DNA from: Brevibacillus invocatus
GTDB lineage: Bacteria > Bacillota > Bacilli > Brevibacillales > Brevibacillaceae
Reading direction: 5' to 3'
DNA length: 64,000 bases
NCBI RefSeq assembly: GCF_003710915.1
Contig: NZ_RHHR01000034.1
Coordinates: forward strand, 1 to 64,000
Notes under the pieces: generated by a model
Databases searched by the model: none
The model's input: only the letters and a program-made list of their open reading frames with translations
Told to the model about the DNA's origin: nothing
Made by a program: the position numbers and the translations under genes
Shown here: piece by piece, positions 52,952 to 61,704 of the stretch
How positions within the stretch are numbered: the first letter of the stretch is position 1
Layout of the letters: every line of letters begins with the position of its first letter

Positions 52952-53440
52952 ATTATCGCTGCCAAGGCAAAAAGAAAGAAAAAGCCGGCTAATCCCCAAG
53001 AGCATTTGGTGGAGATGATGAATAGACTTGCTGATTCCACTCATGTGAGCAACGAACAGATGATGCGGGAAATGAGCGAGGTGCGTCAGGAGCTGAAAGA
53101 TATGAAAGAGCAGCTGGGTCGACTCAAGGCAAAGCCCTCGGTCACCACGCAGAGACGCAGTATTCTCTTTCGTCCCAGAAGCACCGTTCCTGTCCAGGTT
53201 GAGCCGGAAAAACCGAAGCCGGTTCTTTCGCTGGAAGACCTGCTTCCACTGTTGCCGCATCTGAGCAGTGCGATTCCTCAACTGAAAAACCCCAAAGTGG
53301 CTGATTCGATCAAGGTTCTCTCCAATCCGGCTGTTCTTTCAATGATTCAACAATTTGTCGCTAATGGTGGATTAAATGCTTTGAAGCAGAAGCCGGTCAC
53401 GCAGGTAAGTCGGCGTGAGCGACGCGGGCTGTTTCGCTAG
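52952..53440 (+). CDS. Basic protein with apparent ATT/ATC start
   Basis: 162 residues: lysine-rich N-terminus (AAKAKRKKKPANPQE), a coiled-coil segment (MREMSEVRQELKDMKEQLGRL), a Pro/Lys linker, and a C-terminal LEDLLPLLPHLSSAIPQL helical region. The coding frame clearly runs up to GGGGAGGTGA (52941-52950), but the only codons at the right distance are ATT (52952) and ATC (52955). The next conventional starts (TTG 53006 and following) have no ribosome site and would remove the conserved-looking basic end. ATT starts are known for infC. Function unknown. Confidence 0.62.
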   Translation: MIAAKAKRKKKPANPQEHLVEMMNRLADSTHVSNEQMMREMSEVRQELKDMKEQLGRLKAKPSVTTQRRSILFRPRSTVPVQVEPEKPKPVLSLEDLLPLLPHLSSAIPQLKNPKVADSIKVLSNPAVLSMIQQFVANGGLNALKQKPVTQVSRRERRGLFR

Positions 53441-53462
53441 TTTAAATACGCATAACTATTCG

Positions 53463-53500
53463 TGGCTGCCTTTCTTGGTTCTCAGGAGGCAGTCTTTTCT
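53463..53500 (+). terminator. Terminator before the amidase gene
   Basis: GGCTGCCT ... AGGCAGTC hairpin followed by TTTTCTTT. Confidence 0.75.
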
Positions 53501-53670
53501 TTCGGCAAGTTCAAGAGCAGAAGAGAGACTTATAAAAAAGAATGCGATTTTCGTCGAGATTGGTACCAATTGACTATAAACTTTATGGTTCAACGAGCGT
53601 CTAATAGAATGTTGAGCGTGGCATGTGTGCGAAACGCGAGTAAAGAGGAGAAATCACGGAGGAGGTCAGG

Positions 53671-55344
53671 ATGAAAAGAAGTTTATACCCCATGTTGCTC
53701 ATGCTGCTGGTCCTGTTGCTCATCCCTGGTTGGGCGGCTGCGGCCACTACAGCCCAGGATCAACCGGTCAATCTGATCATTGGTGGACAAGCTGTAACCC
53801 CCGATGTTCCACCTGTAATCAAAGGGGGACGCACGCTTGTTCCAGTGCGGGTGATCGCAGAGGGATTAGGTGCTGAAGTGGACTGGAATGCAGAAAAAAA
53901 GACTGCAGAAATCACGCGTAATGGTCAGAAGCTTGTGCTGACGCTCAATTCTCGACAAGCTGTGGTCAACGGCAAGCCGGTTCAATTGGATACGCCGCCG
54001 GTGATCAACCAGCAGCGTATGCTTTTGCCACTCCGCTTTGTCGGAGAATCATTGGGAATTACGGTCGGTTGGGAAAATAACAACCGGACGGTCATCGCCA
54101 ACGAAACTCCGCAAGCAACGTTGAATGGACAAAAGGCTCCTGAGGCGGTCAAGTTTTATCAGGTAAACGATACCTTGTACATGACCGTACAGACAATTGC
54201 CGATCAGTTTGGTCTGAAGAATCATTCCTGGAAGCGACCAGAGCGAGGCCTCAACATGGATGGACTGCTCGCTTTGCCACTGGATCAGATGGAATCGGAA
54301 TTAGGCGGTACATTTACCTGGAGTCAAAAGAAGAACCAAGTAGAGATCGAACGAATCAGCTATTTGACTGACGTGAAGCAAAAAGGTGAGACTGTACATA
54401 TTCAAACGACACTGCCTGTTGGATCAGAAGCGATCGTACTCAATGGACCGCATCGCATCGTGCTGGATCTGCCACAGACTGTCCTCGACGAGGATCTGGT
54501 GCCACTCAGCTACGGCAATAAAGAAGCTTCCACTGCGGAAAAAGAGTCTGACGAAGCAGATGAATCCACAGACGAGGATGGACAAGCTGTTGAGGATGAA
54601 GATCAAACAGCTGAGGCTGTCCAAGCAGATAAAGACGTTGAGCCTGTACAGGATGAACTGGTGTCCGACCTGCGCTTTAGCCAGTTTCATTCGTCGCCCA
54701 ACACGGTTCGCGTCGTCATCGAGTTGAACCAAAAGAGCAAATACAACCTGACTTACACCGATCGAGGCATCGAAGTACAGCTGATTCCTCAACCGAGAAA
54801 AACAGGCTATCTGATCGTGGTAGATGCAGGGCATGGCGGAAAAGACCCTGGGGCTCTAGGGGTAACCGGCAACCACGAGAAGGATTATACCCTTGCAGTA
54901 GCCAATAAGACTGTAGAGCTGTTGAAGCAGTATCCGGAGTTTCAGGTGGTATCGACGCGCAGCACGGACGTATTCCTGGAATTGTCTGAGCGCGTGGCTA
55001 TAGCGAACGATTGGGATGCAGACCTGTTCCTTTCCATTCATGCCAACTCCTTCTCAAATCCAAAAAGCGGTGGTACGGAAAGCTTCTATTACAATGCGAA
55101 CAGCAAGGAGTTTGCACAGCTTGTTCACAAGCATCTGCAGGGAGCTACCGGTTTCCAGGATCGAGGAGTAAAGTCTTCCGGTTTCTATGTCATCAAGCAT
55201 ACGAAAATGCCGGCGGTTCTGACTGAAACAGGCTTCCTCTCCAACCCAGCGGAGAACAGCAAGCTCACGTCGCCAGCGTTTCAAGAAAAAATCGCAAAAT
55301 CGCTTGTAGCTGCCATACGTGAATACTATCAGTCTTATCAGTAG
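53671..55344 (+). CDS. N-acetylmuramoyl-L-alanine amidase with two stalk domains and AMIN
   Basis: 557 residues: signal peptide (about 1-24), a copper-amine-oxidase-N-like stalk domain (about 30-130; VPVRVIAEGLGAEVDWNAEKK, LPLRFVGESLGITVGW), a second beta region, an AMIN-like domain split by an acidic stretch (about 285-330, rich in Glu/Asp), and a C-terminal Amidase_3 domain with Zn ligands in VDAGHGGKDPGA, the Glu of the second motif and LSIHANSF, ending in a catalytic Glu (LTETGFLSN). It cleaves the amide bond between MurNAc and the stem peptide. ATG has GGAGGAGG upstream. The GerM gene follows 27 bases downstream. Confidence 0.93.
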   Translation: MKRSLYPMLLMLLVLLLIPGWAAAATTAQDQPVNLIIGGQAVTPDVPPVIKGGRTLVPVRVIAEGLGAEVDWNAEKKTAEITRNGQKLVLTLNSRQAVVNGKPVQLDTPPVINQQRMLLPLRFVGESLGITVGWENNNRTVIANETPQATLNGQKAPEAVKFYQVNDTLYMTVQTIADQFGLKNHSWKRPERGLNMDGLLALPLDQMESELGGTFTWSQKKNQVEIERISYLTDVKQKGETVHIQTTLPVGSEAIVLNGPHRIVLDLPQTVLDEDLVPLSYGNKEASTAEKESDEADESTDEDGQAVEDEDQTAEAVQADKDVEPVQDELVSDLRFSQFHSSPNTVRVVIELNQKSKYNLTYTDRGIEVQLIPQPRKTGYLIVVDAGHGGKDPGALGVTGNHEKDYTLAVANKTVELLKQYPEFQVVSTRSTDVFLELSERVAIANDWDADLFLSIHANSFSNPKSGGTESFYYNANSKEFAQLVHKHLQGATGFQDRGVKSSGFYVIKHTKMPAVLTETGFLSNPAENSKLTSPAFQEKIAKSLVAAIREYYQSYQ

Positions 55345-55371
55345 GCAGTGAACCGTAAGGAGGAAATAACG

Positions 55372-55929
55372 ATGAAGAACAGACGTCGTCTGATCGGACT
55401 GGCCATTTTTGCCCTGGTGCTTGTCGCGGGTTGCGGCCAACAAAATGCCACACCAGCACCGACACCCACACCTGCACCACAGCCCAACACATCTGCAGAG
55501 CAGCCGGCCGGTCCTGAATTGACCAAACAAACGATATCTGTATTTTATTCGGATGGGGATCTGCTGTCCTTGCAGGAAGAAAAACAGGAAATTGCTTTTG
55601 CGGATGATCTGGAGAAGTACAAAAAGGCAATCGCGACCCTGGAAGTTCCGAAGGACAAGGAGAAGCACTTTCCTCTGTGGGTAGATTTCAAGTATCACTC
55701 GCTCACCTTTGATAAAGGGAGAATCACGATTGATTCAGATGGTAAAAATCTTTACAATCTGGGGTCCGGCGGTGAAGGCATGGCACTGGAAGCCCTGACG
55801 AAAACCCTCTTTCAGTTTCCAGAGGTAGAGAGCATCGCGATTCTTCGGGATGGTGAGGTTGTCGATTCCCTGATGGGGCACGTCGAGATCACGGAGCCTT
55901 TTACGCGTGATCAGCTAGAGAATAAATAA
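55372..55929 (+). CDS. GerM domain lipoprotein
   Basis: 185 residues: signal peptide with lipobox VLVAGC, a Pro/Thr-rich spacer, and a GerM (sporulation/germination) domain (GEGMALEALTKTLFQFPEVESIAI, GEVVDSLMGHVEI). GerM-domain proteins bind or act at the cell wall during sporulation. The ATG at 55372 has AAGGAGG. It is co-transcribed with the amidase, a pairing that supports a role in wall remodelling. Confidence 0.9.
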   Translation: MKNRRRLIGLAIFALVLVAGCGQQNATPAPTPTPAPQPNTSAEQPAGPELTKQTISVFYSDGDLLSLQEEKQEIAFADDLEKYKKAIATLEVPKDKEKHFPLWVDFKYHSLTFDKGRITIDSDGKNLYNLGSGGEGMALEALTKTLFQFPEVESIAILRDGEVVDSLMGHVEITEPFTRDQLENK

Positions 55930-55933
55930 ATGA

Positions 55934-55974
55934 AAAAGCACTTCCCTGCTGTAATCGGGGAAGTGCTTTTTTTT
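55934..55974. terminator. Bidirectional terminator
   Basis: AAAAGCACTTCCC ... GGGAAGTGCTTTTTTTT hairpin between convergent genes. Confidence 0.92.
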
Positions 55975-56167
55975 AGGCGGGCTCACGTTCGCTGAATAGG
56001 AACTTGATGGAGTAAATACCTGCCAGACCTACAATCGTATAGACAATTCGGCTTACAATCGAATAATTGCCGCCAAACAGCGTGGCGACCAGGTCGAACT
56101 GAAAGAGCCCGATCAATCCCCAGTTAATAGCTCCAATGATGACCAGAATCAAGAACAATTTATCCAT
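55973..56167 (-). CDS. DUF378 membrane protein
   Basis: 64 residues, two membrane helices; INWGLIGLFQFDLVATLFGG and IVYTIVGLAGIYSI match the DUF378 family (YuzA-like), present in many Bacilli and of unknown function. ATG at 56167 preceded by a weak site. Divergent from pstS. Confidence 0.88.
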   Translation of the reverse strand: MDKLFLILVIIGAINWGLIGLFQFDLVATLFGGNYSIVSRIVYTIVGLAGIYSIKFLFSEREPA

Positions 56168-56243
56168 CCTGCACCACCCTAGCCCAAGAATAGTAGTAAG
56201 TTGCCCCTATTTTGGTTTTTTCATAAGCGAAATCAGGACGATC

Positions 56244-56297
56244 TTTAAGAAAGCTTAACAATCACAACACAATACAACAACATTCGCGCTGTAAACT
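56244..56297 (+). promoter_or_regulatory. Pho-box array and pst promoter
   Basis: Four hexamers with an 11-base period: TTTAAG (56244), TTAACA (56255), AACACA (56266), ACAACA (56277). A TAAACT -10 follows at 56292-56297 and there is no good -35. This is the architecture of Bacillus PhoP-activated promoters, in which tandem TTAACA-like repeats occupy the -35 region. It fits phosphate-starvation induction of pstSCAB. Confidence 0.75.
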
Positions 56298-56353
56298 TTG
56301 TAAGTGAAAAGACCAAAAAAAAACTCTACTTTAATGGGGAGGATTTTCATCCA

Positions 56354-57292
56354 ATGAAAAAACTCAGCAAAATGTTTATGGCACTTACCGTTGTGGGCGC
56401 ATTGCTCGCAGGCTGTGGGAGTAATAGTGCAGCTCCGACGCAACCACAACAGCAATCTGGTACAGCAACTCCAGCTCCGGAATCGAACTCTGGTAATGCA
56501 GGGACTGAACAAACTAGCAATGAACCGATCACAGCGGTTGGATCTACTGCTATGCAACCATTGATTGAACAAGCAGCAAAAGACTTCATGGCAAAGAATC
56601 AAGGCCTGCAAATTCAAGTTCAAGGTGGCGGTAGCGGTACCGGCTTGAGCCAAGTAGCGAGCGGCGCTGCTACAATCGGTAACTCTGATATTTTTGCAGA
56701 AGAGAAAAAAGACATTCCTGCTGCTGAGCTGGTAGACCACAAAATCGCAGTTGTCGGTATGGCTGCAGTTGTGAATCCAGAAATCAACATTGATAACCTG
56801 ACAAAACAACAACTGATCGATATCTTCAGCGGTAAAGTGACCAACTGGAAAGAGGTTGGCGGTCCAGATCAAAAGGTAACACTGGTTAACCGTCCAAAAT
56901 CCTCTGGTACTCGCGCAACCTTCAGCAAATTCGCACTTGATGGAACAGAAGAAGCAGAAGGCATCACAGAGGATTCCTCGGGTACTGTACGCAAAATCAT
57001 CTCTGAAACACCTGGTGCGATTGGATACCTGGCGCTGTCCTACATCAATGATTCTGTAAAAGCGTTGAAACTCGATGGCGTGGAAGCAAACGGCGAAAAC
57101 ATCGCTACGAACAAATACCCGGTATGGGCGTATCAACACATGTACACCAAAGGTGAGCCGACTGGAAGCGCAAAAGCTTTCCTCGAGTTCATGCTGACTG
57201 AAGAAGTACAAAAGAAAACCGTTACTGATCTGGGCTTCTTGCCTATCACAGACATGAAAGTAGATCGCGGTGCAGACGGAAGCGTTAAATAA
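56354..57292 (+). CDS. pstS: Phosphate ABC transporter substrate-binding lipoprotein
   Basis: 312 residues: lipobox LLAGC, a linker of about 35 residues, and a PstS-type fold with the phosphate-binding loops VGSTAMQP (about 62-69), GGGSGTGLSQVASG, IGNSDIFAEE and RPKSSGTRATF. It binds phosphate outside the membrane. First gene of the pst operon; Pho boxes upstream. A weak ribosome site (GGGGAGGATTTTCATCC) precedes the ATG. Confidence 0.96.
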   Translation: MKKLSKMFMALTVVGALLAGCGSNSAAPTQPQQQSGTATPAPESNSGNAGTEQTSNEPITAVGSTAMQPLIEQAAKDFMAKNQGLQIQVQGGGSGTGLSQVASGAATIGNSDIFAEEKKDIPAAELVDHKIAVVGMAAVVNPEINIDNLTKQQLIDIFSGKVTNWKEVGGPDQKVTLVNRPKSSGTRATFSKFALDGTEEAEGITEDSSGTVRKIISETPGAIGYLALSYINDSVKALKLDGVEANGENIATNKYPVWAYQHMYTKGEPTGSAKAFLEFMLTEEVQKKTVTDLGFLPITDMKVDRGADGSVK

Positions 57293-57345
57293 AACAGTCA
57301 CGACCGTTTTATTTGACCGCAAGCGGTGACATCGACTTTTATGAA

Positions 57346-57390
57346 AAACGTCGAGATGTTTCGATCCCCCGATGAGAGGGGACGTTTTTC
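57346..57390 (+). terminator. Terminator-like hairpin after pstS
   Basis: AAACGTC ... CCCCC-GATGAGA-GGGG-ACGTTTTT. With the hairpin at 57427-57460 it probably limits read-through into pstCAB and stabilises the pstS message. Confidence 0.6.
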
Positions 57391-57426
57391 ACTGACAAAA
57401 TAAACAGCACGCAAGCGGTAGAAGCG

Positions 57427-57460
57427 AAATGAGGGGTGGGGGGCGCTTACCCCTCATTTT
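57427..57460 (+). terminator. Second hairpin between pstS and pstC
   Basis: AAATGAGGGGT ... ACCCCTCATTTT, an 11-pair stem 36 bases before the pstC start. Confidence 0.7.
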
Positions 57461-57496
57461 GCTGCTTGCTTAGCCCGTTTTTTCAAGGAGGAGATC

Positions 57497-58438
57497 ATGA
57501 GCCATCGTTCTGACACTGAGCGTCAATCCGGGATTGCGCGCAAAATGCTGAGTTATAACAAACGTCAATGGACGGAAAATGTGACAGGCAAGGTCATCGC
57601 AACGGTATGTGCGGCTTTGCTGATCGTAGTGGTCTTGTCGATTACGTATTTCATTGCTTCAAAAGGATTGTCCACCTTTTTTGTAAATGGTGTCAGCATC
57701 ACCGAATTTTTGACTCAAATCAAATGGGACCCTGAGGGTGAACCTGCAATCTACGGTGTTTTCCCGTTCATTCTCGGTTCTTTTCTCGTGACGACCCTGG
57801 CAGCTTTGATCGCTGCGCCGCTGGGAATTGGTGCGGCTATTTTCATGGTTGAGCTGTTTCCCAACTTCGGGAAGAAAGTACTGAAGCCTGTTATTGAACT
57901 TTTGGTAGGGATTCCATCCGTCGTATACGGCTATGTGGGACTAACCCTGCTCGTTCCGTTTATCCGTGAGCAATTTGATGTGCTGGGCTTTAGCTTGCTG
58001 GCAGGGGGACTTGTTCTTGCTTTGATGATCCTGCCTACCATCACCAGCGTGGCAGCCGATTCGATTGCTGCGGTGCCGCAGGATTTGCGCAATGCTTCGC
58101 TCGCGCTCGGAGCGACCCGCTGGCAGACGATCTGGAACGTCGTCCTTCACTCTTCATTGCCAGGATGCCTCACCGCTATTGTATTGGGAATGGCCCGTGC
58201 CTTTGGCGAAGCCCTTGCTGTCCAGATGGTCATCGGGAACACAACCAAGCTACCGGGCAGTCTGCTTGATCCGATCAGTACATTGACAAGCGGTATTACC
58301 CTGAACATGGGGAATACGATTCAGGGAACCCCTTACAATAATGCGCTGTGGTCGATGGCGCTGCTGCTCTTGTTGATGTCGTTCGTCTTCATCATGATCT
58401 TGCGGATTATCGGTAGAAAAGGGCTGGTGAACAAATGA
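57497..58438 (+). CDS. pstC: Phosphate ABC transporter permease
   Basis: 313 residues with six predicted helices after a cytoplasmic N-terminus. The permease EAA-type loop is in RNASLALGATRWQTIWNVVL followed by SLPGCLTAIVLGMARAFGEALA, typical of PstC. ATG has AAGGAGGA. The stop overlaps the pstA start by 4 bases (ATGA), so the two membrane subunits are translationally coupled. Confidence 0.95.
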   Translation: MSHRSDTERQSGIARKMLSYNKRQWTENVTGKVIATVCAALLIVVVLSITYFIASKGLSTFFVNGVSITEFLTQIKWDPEGEPAIYGVFPFILGSFLVTTLAALIAAPLGIGAAIFMVELFPNFGKKVLKPVIELLVGIPSVVYGYVGLTLLVPFIREQFDVLGFSLLAGGLVLALMILPTITSVAADSIAAVPQDLRNASLALGATRWQTIWNVVLHSSLPGCLTAIVLGMARAFGEALAVQMVIGNTTKLPGSLLDPISTLTSGITLNMGNTIQGTPYNNALWSMALLLLLMSFVFIMILRIIGRKGLVNK

Positions 58439-59325
58439 GAGCGAAAATCATGGATCGCGCAGCGACAGTCATCTTGACCCTGATTGCTGTTCTGATCATC
58501 GGTACGCTGGTAGGCTTGCTCGGGTTTATCCTGACTCAAGGCTGGCATAAGCTGAATCTGGATTTTCTCACCTCACCACCCGATATCGTCAACGCAGGCG
58601 GCGGGGTTGGACCGCAGCTGTTCAACTCTTTGTATCTGCTTGTTCTGACGATGCTGATCGCGGTACCGCTTGGCCTTGGAGCAGGAATTTATATGGCTGA
58701 ATATGCACCGGATAACAAGTTTACGCAGTTTATCCGGATGAGTATAGAAGTGTTGTCCTCACTGCCTTCCATTGTCGTGGGTTTGTTTGGACTCTTGGTG
58801 TTCGTGAATATGACTGGATGGGGCTACACCCTGTTTTCCGGTGCATTGGCTTTGACTGTATTTAACTTGCCTTTGCTGGTGCGCGTAACAGAGGATGCCA
58901 TCCGCAATGTACCGCGCAGCCAAAAAGAAGCCAGCTTGGCTCTGGGGATTACCAAATGGCGCACGATTGTATCCGTCATCCTGCCGGCAGCTCTACCGGG
59001 GATTCTCACCGGAACGATTCTTGCCGCCGGACGTGTATTCGGGGAAGCGGCCGCACTCTTGTTTACAGCTGGAATGTCTTCACCTAACCTGGACTTTACG
59101 AATTTTGCCCTGAACAGTCCTACATCTCCGTTAAATCCATTCCGTCCTGCGGAAACGCTGGCGGTGCATATCTGGAAGGTAAACAGCGAAGGCTTGGCGC
59201 CGGATGCACGCGACGTAGCCGATGGCGCTGCTGCTGTTCTGATTATCGCCGTGCTGATTTTCAATCTTTCGGCACGCTGGTTTGGTACGTGGATCTACAA
59301 AAAGATGACTTCAGGATCAAACTAG
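58435..59325 (+). CDS. pstA: Phosphate ABC transporter permease
   Basis: 296 residues, six predicted helices; EAA loop KEASLALGITKWRTIVSVILP followed by PGILTGTILAAGRVFGEAAAL. Partner of PstC in forming the channel. Start overlaps the pstC stop. pstB begins 15 bases after its stop. Confidence 0.95.
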   Translation: MRAKIMDRAATVILTLIAVLIIGTLVGLLGFILTQGWHKLNLDFLTSPPDIVNAGGGVGPQLFNSLYLLVLTMLIAVPLGLGAGIYMAEYAPDNKFTQFIRMSIEVLSSLPSIVVGLFGLLVFVNMTGWGYTLFSGALALTVFNLPLLVRVTEDAIRNVPRSQKEASLALGITKWRTIVSVILPAALPGILTGTILAAGRVFGEAAALLFTAGMSSPNLDFTNFALNSPTSPLNPFRPAETLAVHIWKVNSEGLAPDARDVADGAAAVLIIAVLIFNLSARWFGTWIYKKMTSGSN

Positions 59326-59340
59326 GAAAGGGTGGGAGTC

Positions 59341-60114
59341 ATGACGGTAAGTACCTTGGAAGAGACAATCATTCGGACGCGCGATGTCTCCGTCTATTAT
59401 GGAGAAAAACGTGCGGTGTCCAATATCAATATGGATATTAAACGCAATTCGGTCACTGCTTTCATCGGACCCTCCGGCTGTGGAAAGTCTACGCTGCTGC
59501 GCAGCATGAATCGTATGAATGACCTGGTTCCTTCCTGCCGTGTGACAGGGTCCATCACGGTCGATGGAACAGATATCAACAGTCCGAACGTGAATATTGA
59601 GGGGTTGCGTCAAGTAGTAGGAATGGTTTTTCAGCGTGCCAATCCATTTTTCAAGTCGATTTATGAAAACATTGCTTTTGCTCCGCGTTTTCACGGTTTG
59701 ACCGATAAACGAAAGCTCGATGAAGTGGTGGAAGAGAGCTTGCGCAAGGCTGCGCTGTGGGATGAAGTCAAGGATCGGCTGCGTGAGTCCGCGCTCTCCC
59801 TATCTGGTGGTCAGCAGCAGCGGCTTTGCATCGCCAGGGCAATCGCCATGCAGCCGACTGTCCTGCTGCTCGACGAACCAGCTTCGGCACTCGACCCGAT
59901 CTCTACGATGAAAATCGAAGAGCTGGTGATGACGTTAAAGGATGAGTACACGATTGTGATCGTCACGCATAACCTGCACCAGGCAGCGCGTGTCTCTGAA
60001 AAAACCGCCTTTTTCCTGTTGGGGGAGCTGGTGGAATACAATGATACCTCGAAAATGTTTACCTCTCCTGACCACGAGAAAACCGAAGCGTATATCAGTG
60101 GGCGTTTTGGCTGA
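59341..60114 (+). CDS. pstB: Phosphate ABC transporter ATP-binding protein
   Basis: 257 residues: Walker [11 protein letters not shown] loop [10 protein letters not shown], signature LSGGQQQRL, Walker [13 protein letters not shown] and the H loop VTHN. ATG at 59341 with GGGTGGGAG; an in-frame GTG at 59332 overlaps that site. Last gene of the pst operon, followed by a strong terminator. No phoU gene is adjacent. Confidence 0.96.
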   Translation: MTVSTLEETIIRTRDVSVYYGEKRAVSNINMDIKRNSVTAFIGPSGCGKSTLLRSMNRMNDLVPSCRVTGSITVDGTDINSPNVNIEGLRQVVGMVFQRANPFFKSIYENIAFAPRFHGLTDKRKLDEVVEESLRKAALWDEVKDRLRESALSLSGGQQQRLCIARAIAMQPTVLLLDEPASALDPISTMKIEELVMTLKDEYTIVIVTHNLHQAARVSEKTAFFLLGELVEYNDTSKMFTSPDHEKTEAYISGRFG

Positions 60115-60133
60115 TTTTTGAGTAGCTGAATCG

Positions 60134-60168
60134 GAAAGGCTGTCGACAAATGGATCGACAGCCTTTTT
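60134..60168 (+). terminator. Terminator of the pst operon
   Basis: AAAGGCTGTCGA-CAAATGGA-TCGACAGCCTTTTT hairpin and T run. Confidence 0.93.
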
Positions 60169-60170
60169 GG

Positions 60171-60207
60171 TACGTTCGGAAAGTGTAAGTGCGATAAAGT
60201 GCTAAAA
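60171..60207 (+). repeat. Dispersed 37-nt intergenic repeat, copy B
   Basis: Matches 256-292 at 30 of 37 positions, same strand. It again follows a terminator T run and overlaps the 3' end of a convergent minus-strand gene (MocR stop at 60202). Confidence 0.6.
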
Positions 60208-61599
60208 GACGACGGACTCGTTTAACCAAGCCTTTTTCAAGAGCTTTACACCAAGCTGGATATCATCAAGTGATAAATTGCTGAAACCAAGTTTGATCAT
60301 GGGTTCTTCGGTTTTGTTATGCAAGAAGAAGGGTGAAGTAGGGTAGACTTTAACCCCCTGAATGGAAGCTTGCTGAATGAGCCATTCTTCTGAACGCTCC
60401 AGGTGTACTTTGACTAACACGTACAAACCCGATTGCTCGCCGATAATCGATAAATGTTGGTTGAAATGATTCCTTAATTCAAAAACGAGGTGCTGCATTT
60501 TTCGTTTATACACAAGCCGCATGCGTTTTATATGGCGATTCCATTCCCCTTCCTCCATGAATTTCGACATGGCGAATTGGCTCAATAGTGAAGTGGTGCT
60601 CTCAAAATGGGTGAATTGATTTCTATAAGCGTTTATTAGTGGCTGTGGCAATACCATATAACTTAAACGGATTCCTGGAAGAAAGCACTTTGAGAAATTG
60701 CCGAGATAAATCACTCTCGACGAATCTATGGAAGCGAGAGCGGGAAAAGGTTGTTGGGTATAGCGAAATTCACTGTCATAATCGTCTTCGATAATATATC
60801 CTTTCATCTTGTTTGCCCAATGGATCAGTGCATGCCTTTGTTGGATGGGCATGCTCACCCCGTATGGACTGTGATGGGACGGCGCCACATAAATTAATCG
60901 CGATTTCATCTGTTCTAAGTGTGAAAAATCGGCACCTGTCTCATAAACAGGTACCGTTTCAAGCGTAAAACGATTTAGTTGAAAAGCTTCCCTAGCGCCA
61001 TCATAACCAGGATCCTCCACAATCAAGCTAGAAAAATCATGTTTCAGGACATGACCGAGATAGACGAGCATTTGTTGGGTACTGCTTCCGATGAAGATTG
61101 CATGTGGATCTGTTCTCACCCCACGAGACTGGAGTAGATATGCTGCGATTTGTTCGCGTAGGCACCATTCGCCAAAAGGTTCCCCGTATCGAAAGCTGTC
61201 CTTTTCCGTTAATACCTGATTCGAGATCCTCCTCCACGCTTTTAAAGGGAAATGCGCTTGATCGACAACGTCTGCGCGGAAATCGATGCGAACAGGTGGT
61301 ACCGGCTCTGTTTGCTTGTGATGAGAAGAGCCGCGAGCCTCTTGAAAGGAAAGGGGCTCTATTTCATTAACAAAATAACCTTTTCGTCCTTCCCCGCGAA
61401 TATAGCCTTCAGCAACCAACTGCTCATAGGCCATTAATGTTGTATTGCGACTTACTTGAAGAGATTGTGCAAGATGACGAATGGAGGGCAATGGCTCATC
61501 TGCTTTTATGTCGCCATGTTCAATGAATGATTTGAAATGCTCGTAGATTTGTTTGTATTTGGGGGAGCTATTCGTAAATGCAAAAATGGTGGTTATCAT
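60202..61599 (-). CDS. MocR-type regulator (GntR HTH fused to aminotransferase-like domain)
   Basis: 465 residues: N-terminal GntR winged helix (about 1-75; PLPSIRHLAQSLQVSRNTTLMAYEQLVAEGY), a linker, and a class I aminotransferase-like domain (about 110-460) with the PLP-binding lysine in YLGNFSKCFLPGIRLSY and IIEDDYDSEFRY. Such regulators sense PLP or an amino acid and usually act on a divergent neighbour, here the LysE-type exporter gene. ATG at 61599 with AGGGAGAT. Confidence 0.93.
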   Translation of the reverse strand: MITTIFAFTNSSPKYKQIYEHFKSFIEHGDIKADEPLPSIRHLAQSLQVSRNTTLMAYEQLVAEGYIRGEGRKGYFVNEIEPLSFQEARGSSHHKQTEPVPPVRIDFRADVVDQAHFPLKAWRRISNQVLTEKDSFRYGEPFGEWCLREQIAAYLLQSRGVRTDPHAIFIGSSTQQMLVYLGHVLKHDFSSLIVEDPGYDGAREAFQLNRFTLETVPVYETGADFSHLEQMKSRLIYVAPSHHSPYGVSMPIQQRHALIHWANKMKGYIIEDDYDSEFRYTQQPFPALASIDSSRVIYLGNFSKCFLPGIRLSYMVLPQPLINAYRNQFTHFESTTSLLSQFAMSKFMEEGEWNRHIKRMRLVYKRKMQHLVFELRNHFNQHLSIIGEQSGLYVLVKVHLERSEEWLIQQASIQGVKVYPTSPFFLHNKTEEPMIKLGFSNLSLDDIQLGVKLLKKAWLNESVVF

Positions 61600-61610
61600 G
61601 TTTTATCTCC

Positions 61611-61654
61611 CTGACATGTGCATTTTTTCAGTATTGTACCTTTTTTAATGTCAG
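61611..61654. promoter_or_regulatory. Divergent control region of MocR and LysE genes
   Basis: CTGACAT (61611-61617) and ATGTCAG (61648-61654) form a perfect inverted pair 30 bases apart. A minus-strand TACAAT lies between them. Candidate MocR binding sites. Confidence 0.5.
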
Positions 61655-61704
61655 TTTGAAATATATCATACCGTGTAAAGGATATCTGCTGTTGAGGAGG
61701 TTTG

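Noticed and set aside
53462-53674. 70-codon frame between the ATT/ATC-start gene and the amidase
   Set aside because: Starts inside a terminator hairpin, has no ribosome site, and the product is not protein-like.
56255-57322. 355-codon minus-strand open frame opposite pstS
   Set aside because: Cys/Phe-rich shadow overlapping the whole pstS gene and its Pho boxes.
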